A model generated the notes under the pieces. The model was given only the letters and a program-made list of their open reading frames with translations. It had not been told where the DNA came from and made no database searches. A stretch of DNA of 64,000 nucleotides, taken from NCBI GenBank assembly GCA_965199595.1, contig OZ241182.1:3472001-3536000 (forward strand), in the 5' to 3' direction. Below are positions 1-8,997 of the stretch, piece by piece; the first letter of the stretch is position 1, and every line of letters begins with the position of its first letter. The stretch is from JBBROS01 sp965199595 (GTDB lineage Bacteria; Pseudomonadota; Alphaproteobacteria; Acetobacterales; Acetobacteraceae). The position numbers and the translations under genes were made by a program.

Positions 1-1
1 G

Positions 2-1186
2 GTCTGCTGCCTGATCGGCCGCATGGACCCGGATGGCGCGGCGCGCGTCGAGGGCTTCGGCATGTTCGCCTCCCGCGGGGTGCGCTCCGGCGGCATCACG
101 GACCTGGACGAGGCCAAGCACGCCATCCTGATGGCGGTCGCGGATGCGGAGCAGATGTCCGGCCATCACCTGCGCAACGTGGTGGTGAACCTCAGCTGCG
201 GACAGCCGCAGAGCCGTTCGCTGAACCTGCAATGGCCGGTGGGCGGCCGCCCCGTGACGGAGCAGGACCTGAAGCGCGTGCTGCTGGAGGTGCGGGGCCG
301 GGCCAGCCATGAGGGGCGGGAGACCATGCACGTCCTGCCGCTCGGCTTCGAGGTGGACGAGACCCCGGGCGTCGCCGATCCGCGCGGGCTGCACTGCGAG
401 AACCTGACCGCGCATCTGCACATCATTGATGCCGGCGCCACCGCCTATCGCAACCTGCTGACCACCATCGCCCGCGCCGAGCTGGACGTGGCGGAGATGG
501 TGAGTGCCCCCATCGCCGCCGGCCTCGCGACGCTGGTGGAGGATGAGCGGCAGCTCGGCGCCACCGTGATCGACATGGGCGGCGGCACCACGGACATGGC
601 GGTGTTCAGCGACGGCCACGTGATCCATACCGCGCAGCTGCCCCTGGGTGGCGCACACGTGACCAACGACATCGCCCGCATGCTGAGCACGCCGGTGGCG
701 CATGCCGAGCGGCTCAAGACCCTGTACGGCAACGCCGAGGGCAGCCCGGACGACGAGCGCGAGATGCTCCCGGTGCCGCTGGTGGGCGAGGAGGAGCACC
801 AGATCCACAAGGTGCCGCGCAGCCAGGTGGTCAGCATCATCCGCCCCCGGCTGGAGGAGACCTTCGAGATGGTGCGCGACAAGCTGGAGCGCGCCGGGCT
901 GCAGCGCGAGTCCGGCAACCGCGTGGTGCTGACCGGCGGCGCCTCCCAGCTGGTGGGCGCGCGTGAGATGGCCGCCCGCATCCTGGACCGGCAGGTGCGG
1001 CTCGGGCGGCCCATCAACATCCGCGGCCTGCCGGAGCTGCACGATGGCCCGGCCTTTGCCACCGCCGCCGGGCTGCTCGCCTGGTCCGCCGGGCTGGGGC
1101 GCTCGCTGCCCGATATCGACGCCAGCGACGACCCGGATCGCGGCATGGTTCGTCGAATCATCAACTTTCTTCGTGATCGCGTCTGA
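2..1186 (+). CDS. ftsA: Cell division protein FtsA (5' end missing)
   Basis: Actin-like ATPase that tethers FtsZ filaments to the inner membrane and recruits later division proteins. The reading frame is open to the window edge and the protein is already inside the conserved domain at base 2, so the true start lies upstream; the first internal ATG is at 23. Visible are the phosphate-binding segment DMGGGTTDMAVF of the actin fold and a C-terminal basic, hydrophobic stretch (RRIINFLRDRV) that fits the amphipathic membrane-targeting helix of FtsA. It lies 76 bp upstream of ftsZ in the same direction, the usual dcw-cluster order. Identification is secure from both sequence and context. Confidence 0.96.
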   Translation, partial: VCCLIGRMDPDGAARVEGFGMFASRGVRSGGITDLDEAKHAILMAVADAEQMSGHHLRNVVVNLSCGQPQSRSLNLQWPVGGRPVTEQDLKRVLLEVRGRASHEGRETMHVLPLGFEVDETPGVADPRGLHCENLTAHLHIIDAGATAYRNLLTTIARAELDVAEMVSAPIAAGLATLVEDERQLGATVIDMGGGTTDMAVFSDGHVIHTAQLPLGGAHVTNDIARMLSTPVAHAERLKTLYGNAEGSPDDEREMLPVPLVGEEEHQIHKVPRSQVVSIIRPRLEETFEMVRDKLERAGLQRESGNRVVLTGGASQLVGAREMAARILDRQVRLGRPINIRGLPELHDGPAFATAAGLLAWSAGLGRSLPDIDASDDPDRGMVRRIINFLRDRV

Positions 1187-1262
1187 ATGGGGGAAGCCGA
1201 GTCCGGCTGTTCATGCGAAACCTGTCCCCAAAATCCTTCTGATCCACGCCTGGGAGTCCATC

Positions 1263-2819
1263 ATGACCCTGAACCTCACCGTCCCCGCCCATAGCCACAC
1301 CGACTTCACCCCCCGCATCACCGTGATCGGCGTGGGCGGCGGCGGCACCAACGCTGTCGACAACATGATCGCCTCCGGCCTGCAGGGGGTCGATTTCGTC
1401 GTCGCCAACACGGATGCGCAGCAGCTGGCGCACAGCCGGGCCGACCGCCGCGTGCAGCTCGGGCCGCATCTGACGCAGGGCCTGGGCGCCGGCGCCAAGC
1501 CGGAGATCGGCCGCGCCGCCGCACAGGAGGCCGCGGACGAGCTGATGCGGCACCTGGAAGGCACCCACATGGTGTTCATCACCGCCGGCATGGGCGGCGG
1601 CACCGGCACCGGCGCTGCCCCCGTGATCGCGCAGCTGGCGCGTGAGCGCGGCGTGCTGACGGTGGGCGTGGTCACCAAGCCCTTCACCTTCGAGGGCGCG
1701 CGCCGCACCAAGGCCGCCGAGCAGGGCATCCTGGAGCTGCAGCAGTATGTCGACACGCTGATCGTCATCCCGAACCAGAACCTGTTCCGCCTGGCCAATG
1801 AACGCACCGGCTGGAAGGAGGCGTTCAAGATGGCCGACCAGGTGCTCTACATGGGCGTCCGCGGCGTGACGGACCTCATGATGTCCCCCGGTCTCGTGAA
1901 CCTGGACTTCGCCGACATCCGCACCGTGATGGCGGAGATGGGCAAGGCGATGATGGGCACCGGCGAGGCCGATGGCGAGAACCGCGCCATCCGCGCCGCC
2001 GAGGCCGCCATCAGCAACCCGCTGCTGGAGGACACCAGCATGTCCGGCGCCCGCGGCCTGTTGATCAACATCACCGGCGGCGACGACATGACGCTGTTCG
2101 AGGTCGACCAGGCCGCGAACCGCATCCGCGAGGAAGTGGCGGACGACGCCAACATCATCTTCGGCTCGGCGATCGACGAGAACCTCTCGGGCCGCATCCG
2201 CGTCTCGGTCGTGGCGACCGGGATCGACATGGGCACCCAGGCCGAGGCGCAGCGCCCCCGCCTGGTCGCGGTCGGCGGCGGCGGCGTTCACGCGATCGCA
2301 TCCTCGCCCGTCATCGGCCTCACACCCTCCGCCCCCCCGGTGCCCGCCCCGGTCAGCCCGCAGCCGCAGCCCGCCCCGGTTCAGCTGCTGACGCCGCGGC
2401 CCGCGCCGGAGCCGGTCATCACCCCCGCCGAACCCATGCCGGTCCAGGCAGCGGTCCAGGGACCGGTGCAGACCACGCCGCAGCCCCGCGCGCCCTACGT
2501 TCCCCCCGCGCCCATGGCCCGGCCGCAAAGCGCGCCCCGCACCTCCGCCATCTTCTCGGAGCCGGCGCAGTCCCCGGTTCCGATGGCCCCGGCGTCGGCG
2601 CCCCAAACCTCACCGGCGCGGTCACTGTTCGGCATGATGACGCGCGGCATGCGTGGCCGGCCGGCCGGCGAGCAGCCTGCCGCCGGGCCGCAGCGGCCGG
2701 AACCGAGCTTCCAGGACTGCGTGGTGCCGAACCAGGCGGCTTCGGCCCAGACGCAGCCGCAGGCCCAGTCCGACGAGGCGCTCGAGATCCCCGCCTTCCT
2801 GCGCCGCCAATCCTCCTAG
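1263..2819 (+). CDS. ftsZ: Cell division GTPase FtsZ
   Basis: Tubulin-like GTPase that forms the cytokinetic ring. The start at 1263 is chosen because the conserved N-terminal strand (ITVIGVGGGGTNAVDNM) follows after about 18 residues and a GGGAG-like ribosome site precedes it; longer in-frame starts would run into ftsA. The tubulin signature GGGTGTG is near residue 111 and the T7 loop (NLDFADI) near 212. At 518 residues it is much longer than the roughly 380 of E. coli. The excess is a Pro/Ala/Gln-rich linker from about residue 320 to 500, followed by the conserved C-terminal peptide EIPAFLRRQ that binds FtsA and other partners. Long linkers are common in Alphaproteobacteria. Confidence 0.98.
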   Translation: MTLNLTVPAHSHTDFTPRITVIGVGGGGTNAVDNMIASGLQGVDFVVANTDAQQLAHSRADRRVQLGPHLTQGLGAGAKPEIGRAAAQEAADELMRHLEGTHMVFITAGMGGGTGTGAAPVIAQLARERGVLTVGVVTKPFTFEGARRTKAAEQGILELQQYVDTLIVIPNQNLFRLANERTGWKEAFKMADQVLYMGVRGVTDLMMSPGLVNLDFADIRTVMAEMGKAMMGTGEADGENRAIRAAEAAISNPLLEDTSMSGARGLLINITGGDDMTLFEVDQAANRIREEVADDANIIFGSAIDENLSGRIRVSVVATGIDMGTQAEAQRPRLVAVGGGGVHAIASSPVIGLTPSAPPVPAPVSPQPQPAPVQLLTPRPAPEPVITPAEPMPVQAAVQGPVQTTPQPRAPYVPPAPMARPQSAPRTSAIFSEPAQSPVPMAPASAPQTSPARSLFGMMTRGMRGRPAGEQPAAGPQRPEPSFQDCVVPNQAASAQTQPQAQSDEALEIPAFLRRQSS

Positions 2820-2853
2820 CCTGCCGCCAGCAGCCTCGGACTGACCTCGACAG

Positions 2854-2884
2854 CGGCCTCACCCCGGTGAGGCCGTTTTATTTC
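2854..2884 (+). terminator. Rho-independent terminator after ftsZ
   Basis: A 9-bp GC-rich stem (CGGCCTCAC pairing with GTGAGGCCG) closes a 4-nt loop and is followed by a T-rich run (TTTTATTTCT). It lies 35 bp after the ftsZ stop and separates the ftsA-ftsZ transcript from lpxC. Confidence 0.85.
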
Positions 2885-3028
2885 TATTGTTAAAACAGTC
2901 GGTTATAGCGACATATTCAGAAACATTGATTGAGTTGTGGTGGGGCCCCGGCGACCCGTAGGTTGTGTTTACGCTGCCATCCCGGCATGAGTTGAGAGCC
3001 AGCCACAAGGCCGGCCGCGAGGACCAGA

Positions 3029-3961
3029 ATGGACGGATTGGCCTTCCTGCCCCGATCGAACGCCACCGACCTGTCTGGCATTTCGGCCATGCAGCACACG
3101 ATCAGGACGCCGATCAGCTGTGTCGGCACGGGCGTTCACAGCGGTGCGCCGGTCACGGTTCGCCTGCGCCCCGCCCCGGCTGGCCAGGGCATCATGTTCA
3201 CGCGGGTTGATCTCGGCACCTCGATTGCCGCGCGCCACGACTCGGTGACGGACACCCGGCTGTGCACCGTTCTGGGTCAAGGCCAGGGGCGCGTCGGCAC
3301 CGTCGAGCACCTGATGGCGGCGCTTTCGGCCAGCGGGATCGACAATATCACGGTCGAACTGGATGGCCCCGAGATCCCGATCCTGGACGGCTCGGCCGAG
3401 CCTTGGCTGTTCCTGCTGGATTGCGCCGGCATGGCGGAGCAGGACCAGGCGCGGTCCGGCATCGAGATCCTGCGCACGGTGCGGGTGGAGGATGGTGACG
3501 GGTCCGCCGAGCTGCGCCCGCTCGCCGGCGGCACCGGCCTGTCCATGAACCTCGCGATCGACTTCGAGGCCGCGGCCATCGGGGCACAGGCGCTCAGCTT
3601 CAGTCTCAGCGCCGCCGGGTTCCGCCGTGAGTTGGCGCGGGCGCGGACCTTTGCGCAGAAGCGCGAGGTTGAAGGTCTGCAACGCATGGGACTGGCCCGC
3701 GGCGGCAACCTGGATAATGCGATCGTGGTGGATGGCGCTTCGATACTGAACCCCGGCGGCCTGCGCATGGCTGACGAGTTCGTGCGCCACAAGATGCTCG
3801 ATGCGGTGGGCGACCTGGCGCTGGCCGGCGCTCCGCTGCACGGCCGCTTCATCGGCAACAAGTCCGGCCACGCGCTGAACAATCGCCTGCTGCACGCGCT
3901 GTTTGCCGATGCGGCGAACTGGCGGTGGATGGCGGACACCGAGGCGCTGCTCGCCGCCTGA
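3029..3961 (+). CDS. lpxC: UDP-3-O-acyl-N-acetylglucosamine deacetylase LpxC
   Basis: Zinc amidase for the committed step of lipid A synthesis in the cytoplasm. The metal and catalytic residues are visible: His94 in TVEHLMAAL, His254 and Asp258 in RHKMLDAVGDLAL, and His281 in SGHALNNRLL. Length is 310 residues from ATG 3029, which has a GAGGA ribosome site about five bases upstream. An in-frame ATG at 3089 would give 290 residues and still keep the whole conserved domain, so the N-terminus is not settled. The gene follows the ftsZ terminator, as in many Proteobacteria, so lpxC probably has its own promoter in the 145 bp between them. Confidence 0.96.
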   Translation: MDGLAFLPRSNATDLSGISAMQHTIRTPISCVGTGVHSGAPVTVRLRPAPAGQGIMFTRVDLGTSIAARHDSVTDTRLCTVLGQGQGRVGTVEHLMAALSASGIDNITVELDGPEIPILDGSAEPWLFLLDCAGMAEQDQARSGIEILRTVRVEDGDGSAELRPLAGGTGLSMNLAIDFEAAAIGAQALSFSLSAAGFRRELARARTFAQKREVEGLQRMGLARGGNLDNAIVVDGASILNPGGLRMADEFVRHKMLDAVGDLALAGAPLHGRFIGNKSGHALNNRLLHALFADAANWRWMADTEALLAA

Positions 3962-4006
3962 GGTCAAGCTTCTATCGGCAGCGAATGCTTGGTATAGAGC
4001 GATCCC

Positions 4007-4870
4007 ATGACCCTCAATCGACTTCCGCTTGCCGGCCTGCTCCTGCTCCTGGCTTTGCCGGGTTGCGAGACGCTCAATTCGATCGCGCCCTGGACCGGCA
4101 AGGATGCCGACCTGCGCGCCAAGGTCGATCTGGGTGCCAAGACCCCGGAGGAGCTTTACAATAACGGCATCGACGCCCTGAACCAGCGGCGGTTCGCCAC
4201 CGCGGTGGCACAGTTCGACGCCGTCGAGCAGAACTATCCCTACTCGTCCTGGGCAGTGAACTCCCAGTTGATGCACGGCTACACCGAGTATCTGCAGAAC
4301 CACTACACCGAGGCGGTGGGTGCGCTCGACCGGTATATCCAGCTGCACCCCACCAGCGCCAACATCTCCTATGCCTATTACCTGCGGGCGCTCAGCTTCT
4401 ACGAGCAGATTGCCGATATACAGCGGGACCAGAAGGGCACCGAGCAGGCGATGACCGCGTTGCAGGATGTGGTGAACCGTTTCCCGGACAGCGCCTATGC
4501 CCGCGATGCCCGCCTCAAGATCGATCTCTGCCGCGACCACATGGCCGGCAAGGAGATGGAGATCGGACGCTGGTATGAGAAGCAGAAGCTGTATGCCGCC
4601 GCGATCGGCCGCTTCCAGAAGGTGGTGGACGACTACCAGACCACCAACCACACGCCCGAGGCGCTGCATCGGCTGACCGAGCTGTATCTGCTGCTGGGTC
4701 TCACCGACCAGGCGAAGCGCACGGCCGCGGTGCTGGGGCACAACTATCCCGGCAGCCCCTGGTATGAGGACAGCTACCAGCAACTGGCCGAAAACGGGAT
4801 CGCCCCGCCGGCCCCGCGCTCTGCCGAGACGGCCGGGTTCTTCTCCCGCACTTTCGGCAGCATCTTCTAA
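4007..4870 (+). CDS. bamD: Outer membrane assembly lipoprotein BamD
   Basis: Essential lipoprotein of the BAM complex that folds beta-barrel proteins into the outer membrane. The N-terminus is a lipoprotein signal: a hydrophobic run ending in the lipobox LPGC, with Cys20 as the lipidated residue. The remaining mature part carries TPR-like helical repeats (for example ELYNNGIDALNQRRFATAV and the following AVGALDRYI segment) typical of the YfiO/ComL family. Length of 287 residues is slightly above the E. coli protein. It lies 45 bp after lpxC and 9 bp before recN, an order often seen in Alphaproteobacteria. Confidence 0.95.
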   Translation: MTLNRLPLAGLLLLLALPGCETLNSIAPWTGKDADLRAKVDLGAKTPEELYNNGIDALNQRRFATAVAQFDAVEQNYPYSSWAVNSQLMHGYTEYLQNHYTEAVGALDRYIQLHPTSANISYAYYLRALSFYEQIADIQRDQKGTEQAMTALQDVVNRFPDSAYARDARLKIDLCRDHMAGKEMEIGRWYEKQKLYAAAIGRFQKVVDDYQTTNHTPEALHRLTELYLLLGLTDQAKRTAAVLGHNYPGSPWYEDSYQQLAENGIAPPAPRSAETAGFFSRTFGSIF

Positions 4871-4879
4871 CCTGCCGCC

Positions 4880-6568
4880 ATGTTGACTGCGCTCTCGATC
4901 CGCGACGTCGTGCTGATCGAGCGGCTGGACCTGCGCTTCGGCGGCGGCCTGACCGTGCTCACCGGTGAGACCGGTGCTGGCAAGTCCATCCTGCTCGACA
5001 GCCTGGGCCTGGCGCTCGGGGCGCGCGCCGATGCCGGCCTGGTGCGAACCGGCGCCGACCAGGCCAGCGTTACTGCCAGCTTCAGCGCGCCGCCCGACCA
5101 TCCGGCGCTGGCCCTGCTGGACGAGCAGGGGATCGCGCCCGAGGACGAGATGGTCGTGCGCCGCGTGGTGAACCGCGACGGCCGTTCCCGCGCCAGCATC
5201 AACGACCAGCCGGTGGGCGTGGCGCTGCTGCGCCGGGTCGGGCAGTTGCTGGTGGAGGTGCAGGGCCAGGGCGACCAGATGGGCCTTGCCGACCCGGCCA
5301 ACCATGCGGCCCTGCTCGACCTGTTCGGCGTGCCGCTGGCCACCACCGCCGCCGTGCGCAGCCTTTGGGAGCGGTTGCGCGCCGCCCATGCGGCCCTGGT
5401 CGCGGCCCGGGAAGGCATCGAGGCGGCACGGCGCGAGGAGGACTGGCTGCGCCACGCCGTCGAGGATTTGCAGGCGCTTGCTCCCAGCGACGGCGAGGAG
5501 GATCGCCTGGCCGCGGAACGTCAGCGGCTGCAACACGGGGAACGCCGGGCCGAGGCCATCGCGGCGGCCCTCGCGGAGATCACGCCGCGGGATCGCCGCA
5601 GCTCCAGCCCGGCCGCAGCGCTTCGCAGCGCCGGCCGGGCCCTGCAGCGCCTGTCGCCCGCCGGGCAGAACGCCACGGAGAACCCGGCCGCCCCCGCCCT
5701 TGCCGCACTGGAGCGGGCGGAGGAGGCGCTGGCGGAGGCGGAAACGCTGCTGAGCCGCCTGGCCAACGAGGCCGATGCCGATCCTCGCCTGCTGGAGCAG
5801 GCCGAGGAACGGCTGTTCGCCCTGCGCGGCGGTGCCCGCAAATACAGCGTGCCCGTCACCGGTCTGCCGAACCTGCTGATTGACCTCACCGGCCGGTTGC
5901 TGGCGCTGGAGACCGGCACCGCCGAGATCTCCACGCTCGAGGCCCGGGAAACCGCCGCCCGCACCGCGTTCGAGGCCGCTGCCGTGACCCTGACCCGCGC
6001 CCGGCAGGCCGCGGCCAAGCGCCTGCAGACCGCGCTCACCAACGAGCTGCCGCCGCTGCGGCTGGACCGGGCGCACTTCGTGGTGGACGTGCAGCCGCTG
6101 GAGCCGGCGCGCTGGGGCCAGGGCGGGGCCGACCAGGTGCGCTTCCTGATCGCCACCAACCCCGGGCAGACGCCGGGCGCGTTGGACCGCATCGCCTCGG
6201 GCGGTGAGCTGTCCCGCCTCATGCTGGCGATGAAGGTCGTGCTGTCCGGCGGCGGCACGGTGCCGACGCTGGTGTTCGACGAGGTGGATAGCGGCGTGGG
6301 CGGCGCCACCGCGGCCGCTGTGGGCGAGCGGCTGGCCCGGGTGGCGGACGACGTGCAGGTGCTGGTGGTGACGCACAGCCCGCAGGTCGCGGCGCGCGGC
6401 ACGGCGCATCTGCAGGTGCGCAAGCAGGCGGCGCGCGGCCGGGCCGAGACCAGCGTGGTGCAGCTTGACCCGGCGGAGCGGCGCGAGGAGATTGCCCGCA
6501 TGCTGGCCGGCGAGACCGTGACCGAGGCCGCGCGCGCCGCCGCCGACAGCCTGCTCAGCCCGGCATGA
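4880..6568 (+). CDS. recN: DNA repair protein RecN
   Basis: SMC-like ATPase acting in recombinational repair of double-strand breaks. The N-terminal Walker A motif GETGAGKS is near residue 30, the ABC signature (ASGGELSRLMLAMK) and Walker B (LVFDEVDSGVGG) lie in the C-terminal third, and the region between is Ala/Glu/Arg-rich and predicted coiled coil, as expected for the family. 562 residues is normal. The gene begins 9 bp after bamD and its stop overlaps the ligA start by 4 nt (ATGA), so bamD-recN-ligA is probably one transcript. No LexA box was recognised upstream. Confidence 0.96.
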   Translation: MLTALSIRDVVLIERLDLRFGGGLTVLTGETGAGKSILLDSLGLALGARADAGLVRTGADQASVTASFSAPPDHPALALLDEQGIAPEDEMVVRRVVNRDGRSRASINDQPVGVALLRRVGQLLVEVQGQGDQMGLADPANHAALLDLFGVPLATTAAVRSLWERLRAAHAALVAAREGIEAARREEDWLRHAVEDLQALAPSDGEEDRLAAERQRLQHGERRAEAIAAALAEITPRDRRSSSPAAALRSAGRALQRLSPAGQNATENPAAPALAALERAEEALAEAETLLSRLANEADADPRLLEQAEERLFALRGGARKYSVPVTGLPNLLIDLTGRLLALETGTAEISTLEARETAARTAFEAAAVTLTRARQAAAKRLQTALTNELPPLRLDRAHFVVDVQPLEPARWGQGGADQVRFLIATNPGQTPGALDRIASGGELSRLMLAMKVVLSGGGTVPTLVFDEVDSGVGGATAAAVGERLARVADDVQVLVVTHSPQVAARGTAHLQVRKQAARGRAETSVVQLDPAERREEIARMLAGETVTEAARAAADSLLSPA

Positions 6569-8598
6569 CGGAGGCCGAGGCCAAAGCCGCGCTGAAGGAT
6601 CTGGCGCAGCAGATCGCCCAGGCCGACCGCGCCTATCACGAGCAGGATGCGCCGGAGCTGAGCGACGCCGAATACGACGCGCTTCGCCAGCGCAATGCCG
6701 CCCTGGAAGCCGAGTTCCCCAAGCTGGTTCGCCCCGACAGCCCAAGCCGCCGCGTGGGTGCGGCCCCGGCCGCGGGCTTCGCCAAGGTGCGCCACGGCGT
6801 GCCGATGCTGTCGCTGGACAATGCATTCGGGGCGGCGGATTTCACCGAGTTCCTGGCCCGCATCCACCGCTTCCTGGGCACCCCGCCCGAGAGCGCGCTG
6901 ACCATGGTGGGCGAGCCCAAGATCGACGGCCTCTCCGTCAGCCTGCTGTATGAGCACGGCAGTTTCGTGCGCGGCGCCACCCGCGGCGACGGGGCGGAGG
7001 GCGAGGACATCACCGCCAATCTCCGCAGCATGAGGTCCCTGCCGCAGACCATTTCGGGCGCGCCGGAGCGGATAGAGATCCGCGGCGAGGTGTTTCTCGC
7101 CAAGCACGACTTCCTGGCGCTGAACGCGTCGCAGGAGCTGGCCGGGTTGCGGAGTTTCGCCAACCCGCGCAACGCCGCCGCCGGGTCGCTGCGGCAGCTG
7201 GATGCCGGGATCACCGCCGCCCGGCCCTTGAGCCTGTTCGCCTATGCCATGGGCGAGGCCAGCGCGCCGGTCGCCGCCACGCATTTCGGCTATCTGGCGC
7301 AGCTCACCGCCTGGGGGTTCACCGTGAACCCGCTCTCCCGCCTGCTGCCGGACGAAGCGGCGGCGGTGGCGTTCCAGGCCGAGCTGGGGCTGGCGCGAGC
7401 CAGCCTCGCCTACGACATCGACGGCGTCGTCTATAAGGTGGACGACCTGGTGCTGCAGCGCCGGCTCGGCTTCGTCGGCCGGGCGCCGCGCTGGGCCATC
7501 GCCTGGAAGTTTCCGGCGGAGCAGGCCACGACCCGGCTGGACGACATCCGCATCCAGGTCGGCCGCACCGGCTCCCTCACCCCGGTCGCGGCACTGGCCC
7601 CGGTCAATGTCGGCGGCGTGCTCGTCACCCGCGCCACGCTGCACAACGAGGACGAGATCGCGCGCAAGGACCTGCGCATCGGCGACACCGTGACGCTGCA
7701 ACGCGCCGGCGACGTGATCCCGCAGGTGCTCGGCCCGGTGCTGGACCAGCCGCGCGGCACCCCCTTCGACTATCCCCACACCTGCCCCGCCTGCGGCAGC
7801 GCCGCCATCCGCGCCGAGGGCGAGGTGGTGCGCCGCTGCACCGGCGGGCTGATCTGCCCGGCGCAGGCCGTCGAGCGGCTCAACCACTTCGTCTCCCGCA
7901 CCGCCTTCGACATCGAGGGCCTCGGCGACAAGACCATCCACGAGTTCTTCGAGCTCGGCTGGCTGCGCGAGCCCGCCGACATCTTCCTGCTGCACACCCA
8001 TCGCACGGAGCTGCTGACCCGGGAGGGCTGGAAGCTCCGCTCCGTCGACAACCTGATGCGCGCGATCGAGACCCGGCGCACCATCGGGCTGGACCGCTTC
8101 ATCTACGCCCTCGGCATCCGTCGCGTCGGTTCCACCAATGCCCGCCTCCTCGCCCGCCATTACGGCAGCTTCGCGCATTGGTATGACCAGATGGTAAAGG
8201 CCACGATCATCGGCAGCGAGGAGCGCGAGGCGCTGGGCAGCATCCTCGGCGTCGGCCCGGCTCTGGCCACGGAACTCGCCACCTTCGTCGCGGAGCCCCG
8301 CAACCGCGAGGCGCTGGACCGGCTGGCCCAGGTGCTGACGATCGAGGACGCGGTGAGTGCGGCCGGCGGCGGCGCGCTGTCCGGCAAGGTGGTGGTGTTC
8401 ACCGGCACGCTGGAGACCATGACCCGGCCCGAAGCCAAGGCCCGCGCCGAAGGCCTGGGCGCCAGGGTCACGGATACGGTCAGCAAGCGCACCGACCTGG
8501 TGATCCTGGGCGCCGATGCCGGCAGCAAGGCCCGCCGCGCCGCCGAGCTGGGGGTCAAGACAATGACCGAGGCGGAGTGGCGGGAGCTGGCGCCCTAA
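6565..8598 (+). CDS. ligA: NAD-dependent DNA ligase LigA
   Basis: Joins nicks in replication and repair using NAD+. The adenylated lysine is Lys119 in the KIDG motif (EPKIDGLSVSLLY). Other landmarks are the adenylation-domain segment GATRGDGAEGEDIT, an OB-fold (VGRTGSLTPVAAL), a four-cysteine zinc finger (CPACGS followed by CTGGLICPAQ, around residues 408-432), a helix-hairpin-helix region, and a C-terminal BRCT domain beginning near residue 597 (LSGKVVVFTGTLE). Length of 677 residues is typical. It is coupled to recN by a 4-nt overlap and converges on the minus-strand gene that ends at 8608. Confidence 0.98.
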   Translation: MTEAEAKAALKDLAQQIAQADRAYHEQDAPELSDAEYDALRQRNAALEAEFPKLVRPDSPSRRVGAAPAAGFAKVRHGVPMLSLDNAFGAADFTEFLARIHRFLGTPPESALTMVGEPKIDGLSVSLLYEHGSFVRGATRGDGAEGEDITANLRSMRSLPQTISGAPERIEIRGEVFLAKHDFLALNASQELAGLRSFANPRNAAAGSLRQLDAGITAARPLSLFAYAMGEASAPVAATHFGYLAQLTAWGFTVNPLSRLLPDEAAAVAFQAELGLARASLAYDIDGVVYKVDDLVLQRRLGFVGRAPRWAIAWKFPAEQATTRLDDIRIQVGRTGSLTPVAALAPVNVGGVLVTRATLHNEDEIARKDLRIGDTVTLQRAGDVIPQVLGPVLDQPRGTPFDYPHTCPACGSAAIRAEGEVVRRCTGGLICPAQAVERLNHFVSRTAFDIEGLGDKTIHEFFELGWLREPADIFLLHTHRTELLTREGWKLRSVDNLMRAIETRRTIGLDRFIYALGIRRVGSTNARLLARHYGSFAHWYDQMVKATIIGSEEREALGSILGVGPALATELATFVAEPRNREALDRLAQVLTIEDAVSAAGGGALSGKVVVFTGTLETMTRPEAKARAEGLGARVTDTVSKRTDLVILGADAGSKARRAAELGVKTMTEAEWRELAP

Positions 8599-8607
8599 CC
8601 CGCCGGA

Positions 8608-8997
8608 TCAGCCCATCTGGGCGAACTCCGGCTCCTCGAACACCTCGCGCGCCACCTTGAACGCCTCGCCGGCCGTGGGCACGCCGCAGTAGATGCAGGC
8701 CTGCAGGAAGATCTCCTGGATCTCCTGCCGGGTCACGCCGTTGGTGAGCGCGCCGCGGACGTGGATGCGCAGCTCGTTCGGCTTGGCCATGGCGGCCAGC
8801 ATCGCCAGGTTCAGCATGCTGCGGGTGCGGCGGTCGAGCCCCGGGCGGCCCCAGACCTCGCCCCAGCAGTAGCGCAGCGCCAGCTCCTGGAACGGCCGGT
8901 CGAACTCCGTGGCGCCGGCCAGCGCCGCCTCGGAGCGGGCCTGGCCGATGACCTCGCCGCGGATCGCTTTGCCTTGTTGCAGCAGGTCGTCGGTCAT
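8608..8997 (-). CDS. Carboxymuconolactone decarboxylase family protein
   Basis: A 129-residue alpha-helical protein of the CMD family, closest in layout to 4-carboxymuconolactone decarboxylase (PcaC) of the protocatechuate pathway. Supporting segments are RPFQELALRYCWGEVWGRPGLDRRTRSMLN in pieces, HVRGALTNGVTRQEIQE and the terminal CGVPTAGEAFKVAREVF. A CxxC redox pair as in AhpD-like members is not present. No other pca genes are nearby, so a role in protocatechuate breakdown is not supported by context. Its ATG overlaps the stop of the upstream dehydrogenase by 4 nt, so the two are co-translated and probably act on one substrate, which is unknown. Confidence 0.8.
   Translation of the reverse strand: MTDDLLQQGKAIRGEVIGQARSEAALAGATEFDRPFQELALRYCWGEVWGRPGLDRRTRSMLNLAMLAAMAKPNELRIHVRGALTNGVTRQEIQEIFLQACIYCGVPTAGEAFKVAREVFEEPEFAQMG

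Noticed and set aside
963..1262. ftsZ start extended upstream to 963
   Set aside because: The extension would overlap the end of ftsA in another frame and has no similarity to FtsZ; ATG 1263 directly precedes the conserved domain.
1161..2606. Minus-strand 481-codon frame opposite ftsZ
   Set aside because: Full overlap with ftsZ and biased composition (His, Gly, Asp, Val) typical of a shadow.
2969..6826. A 1285-codon open frame on the minus strand, and similar long antisense frames (for example 59485-62778 minus and 39502-41772 plus)
   Set aside because: They lie opposite well-identified genes, are rich in Arg, Gly, His and Ala, and have no family features. High GC suppresses stop codons in the antisense frames.
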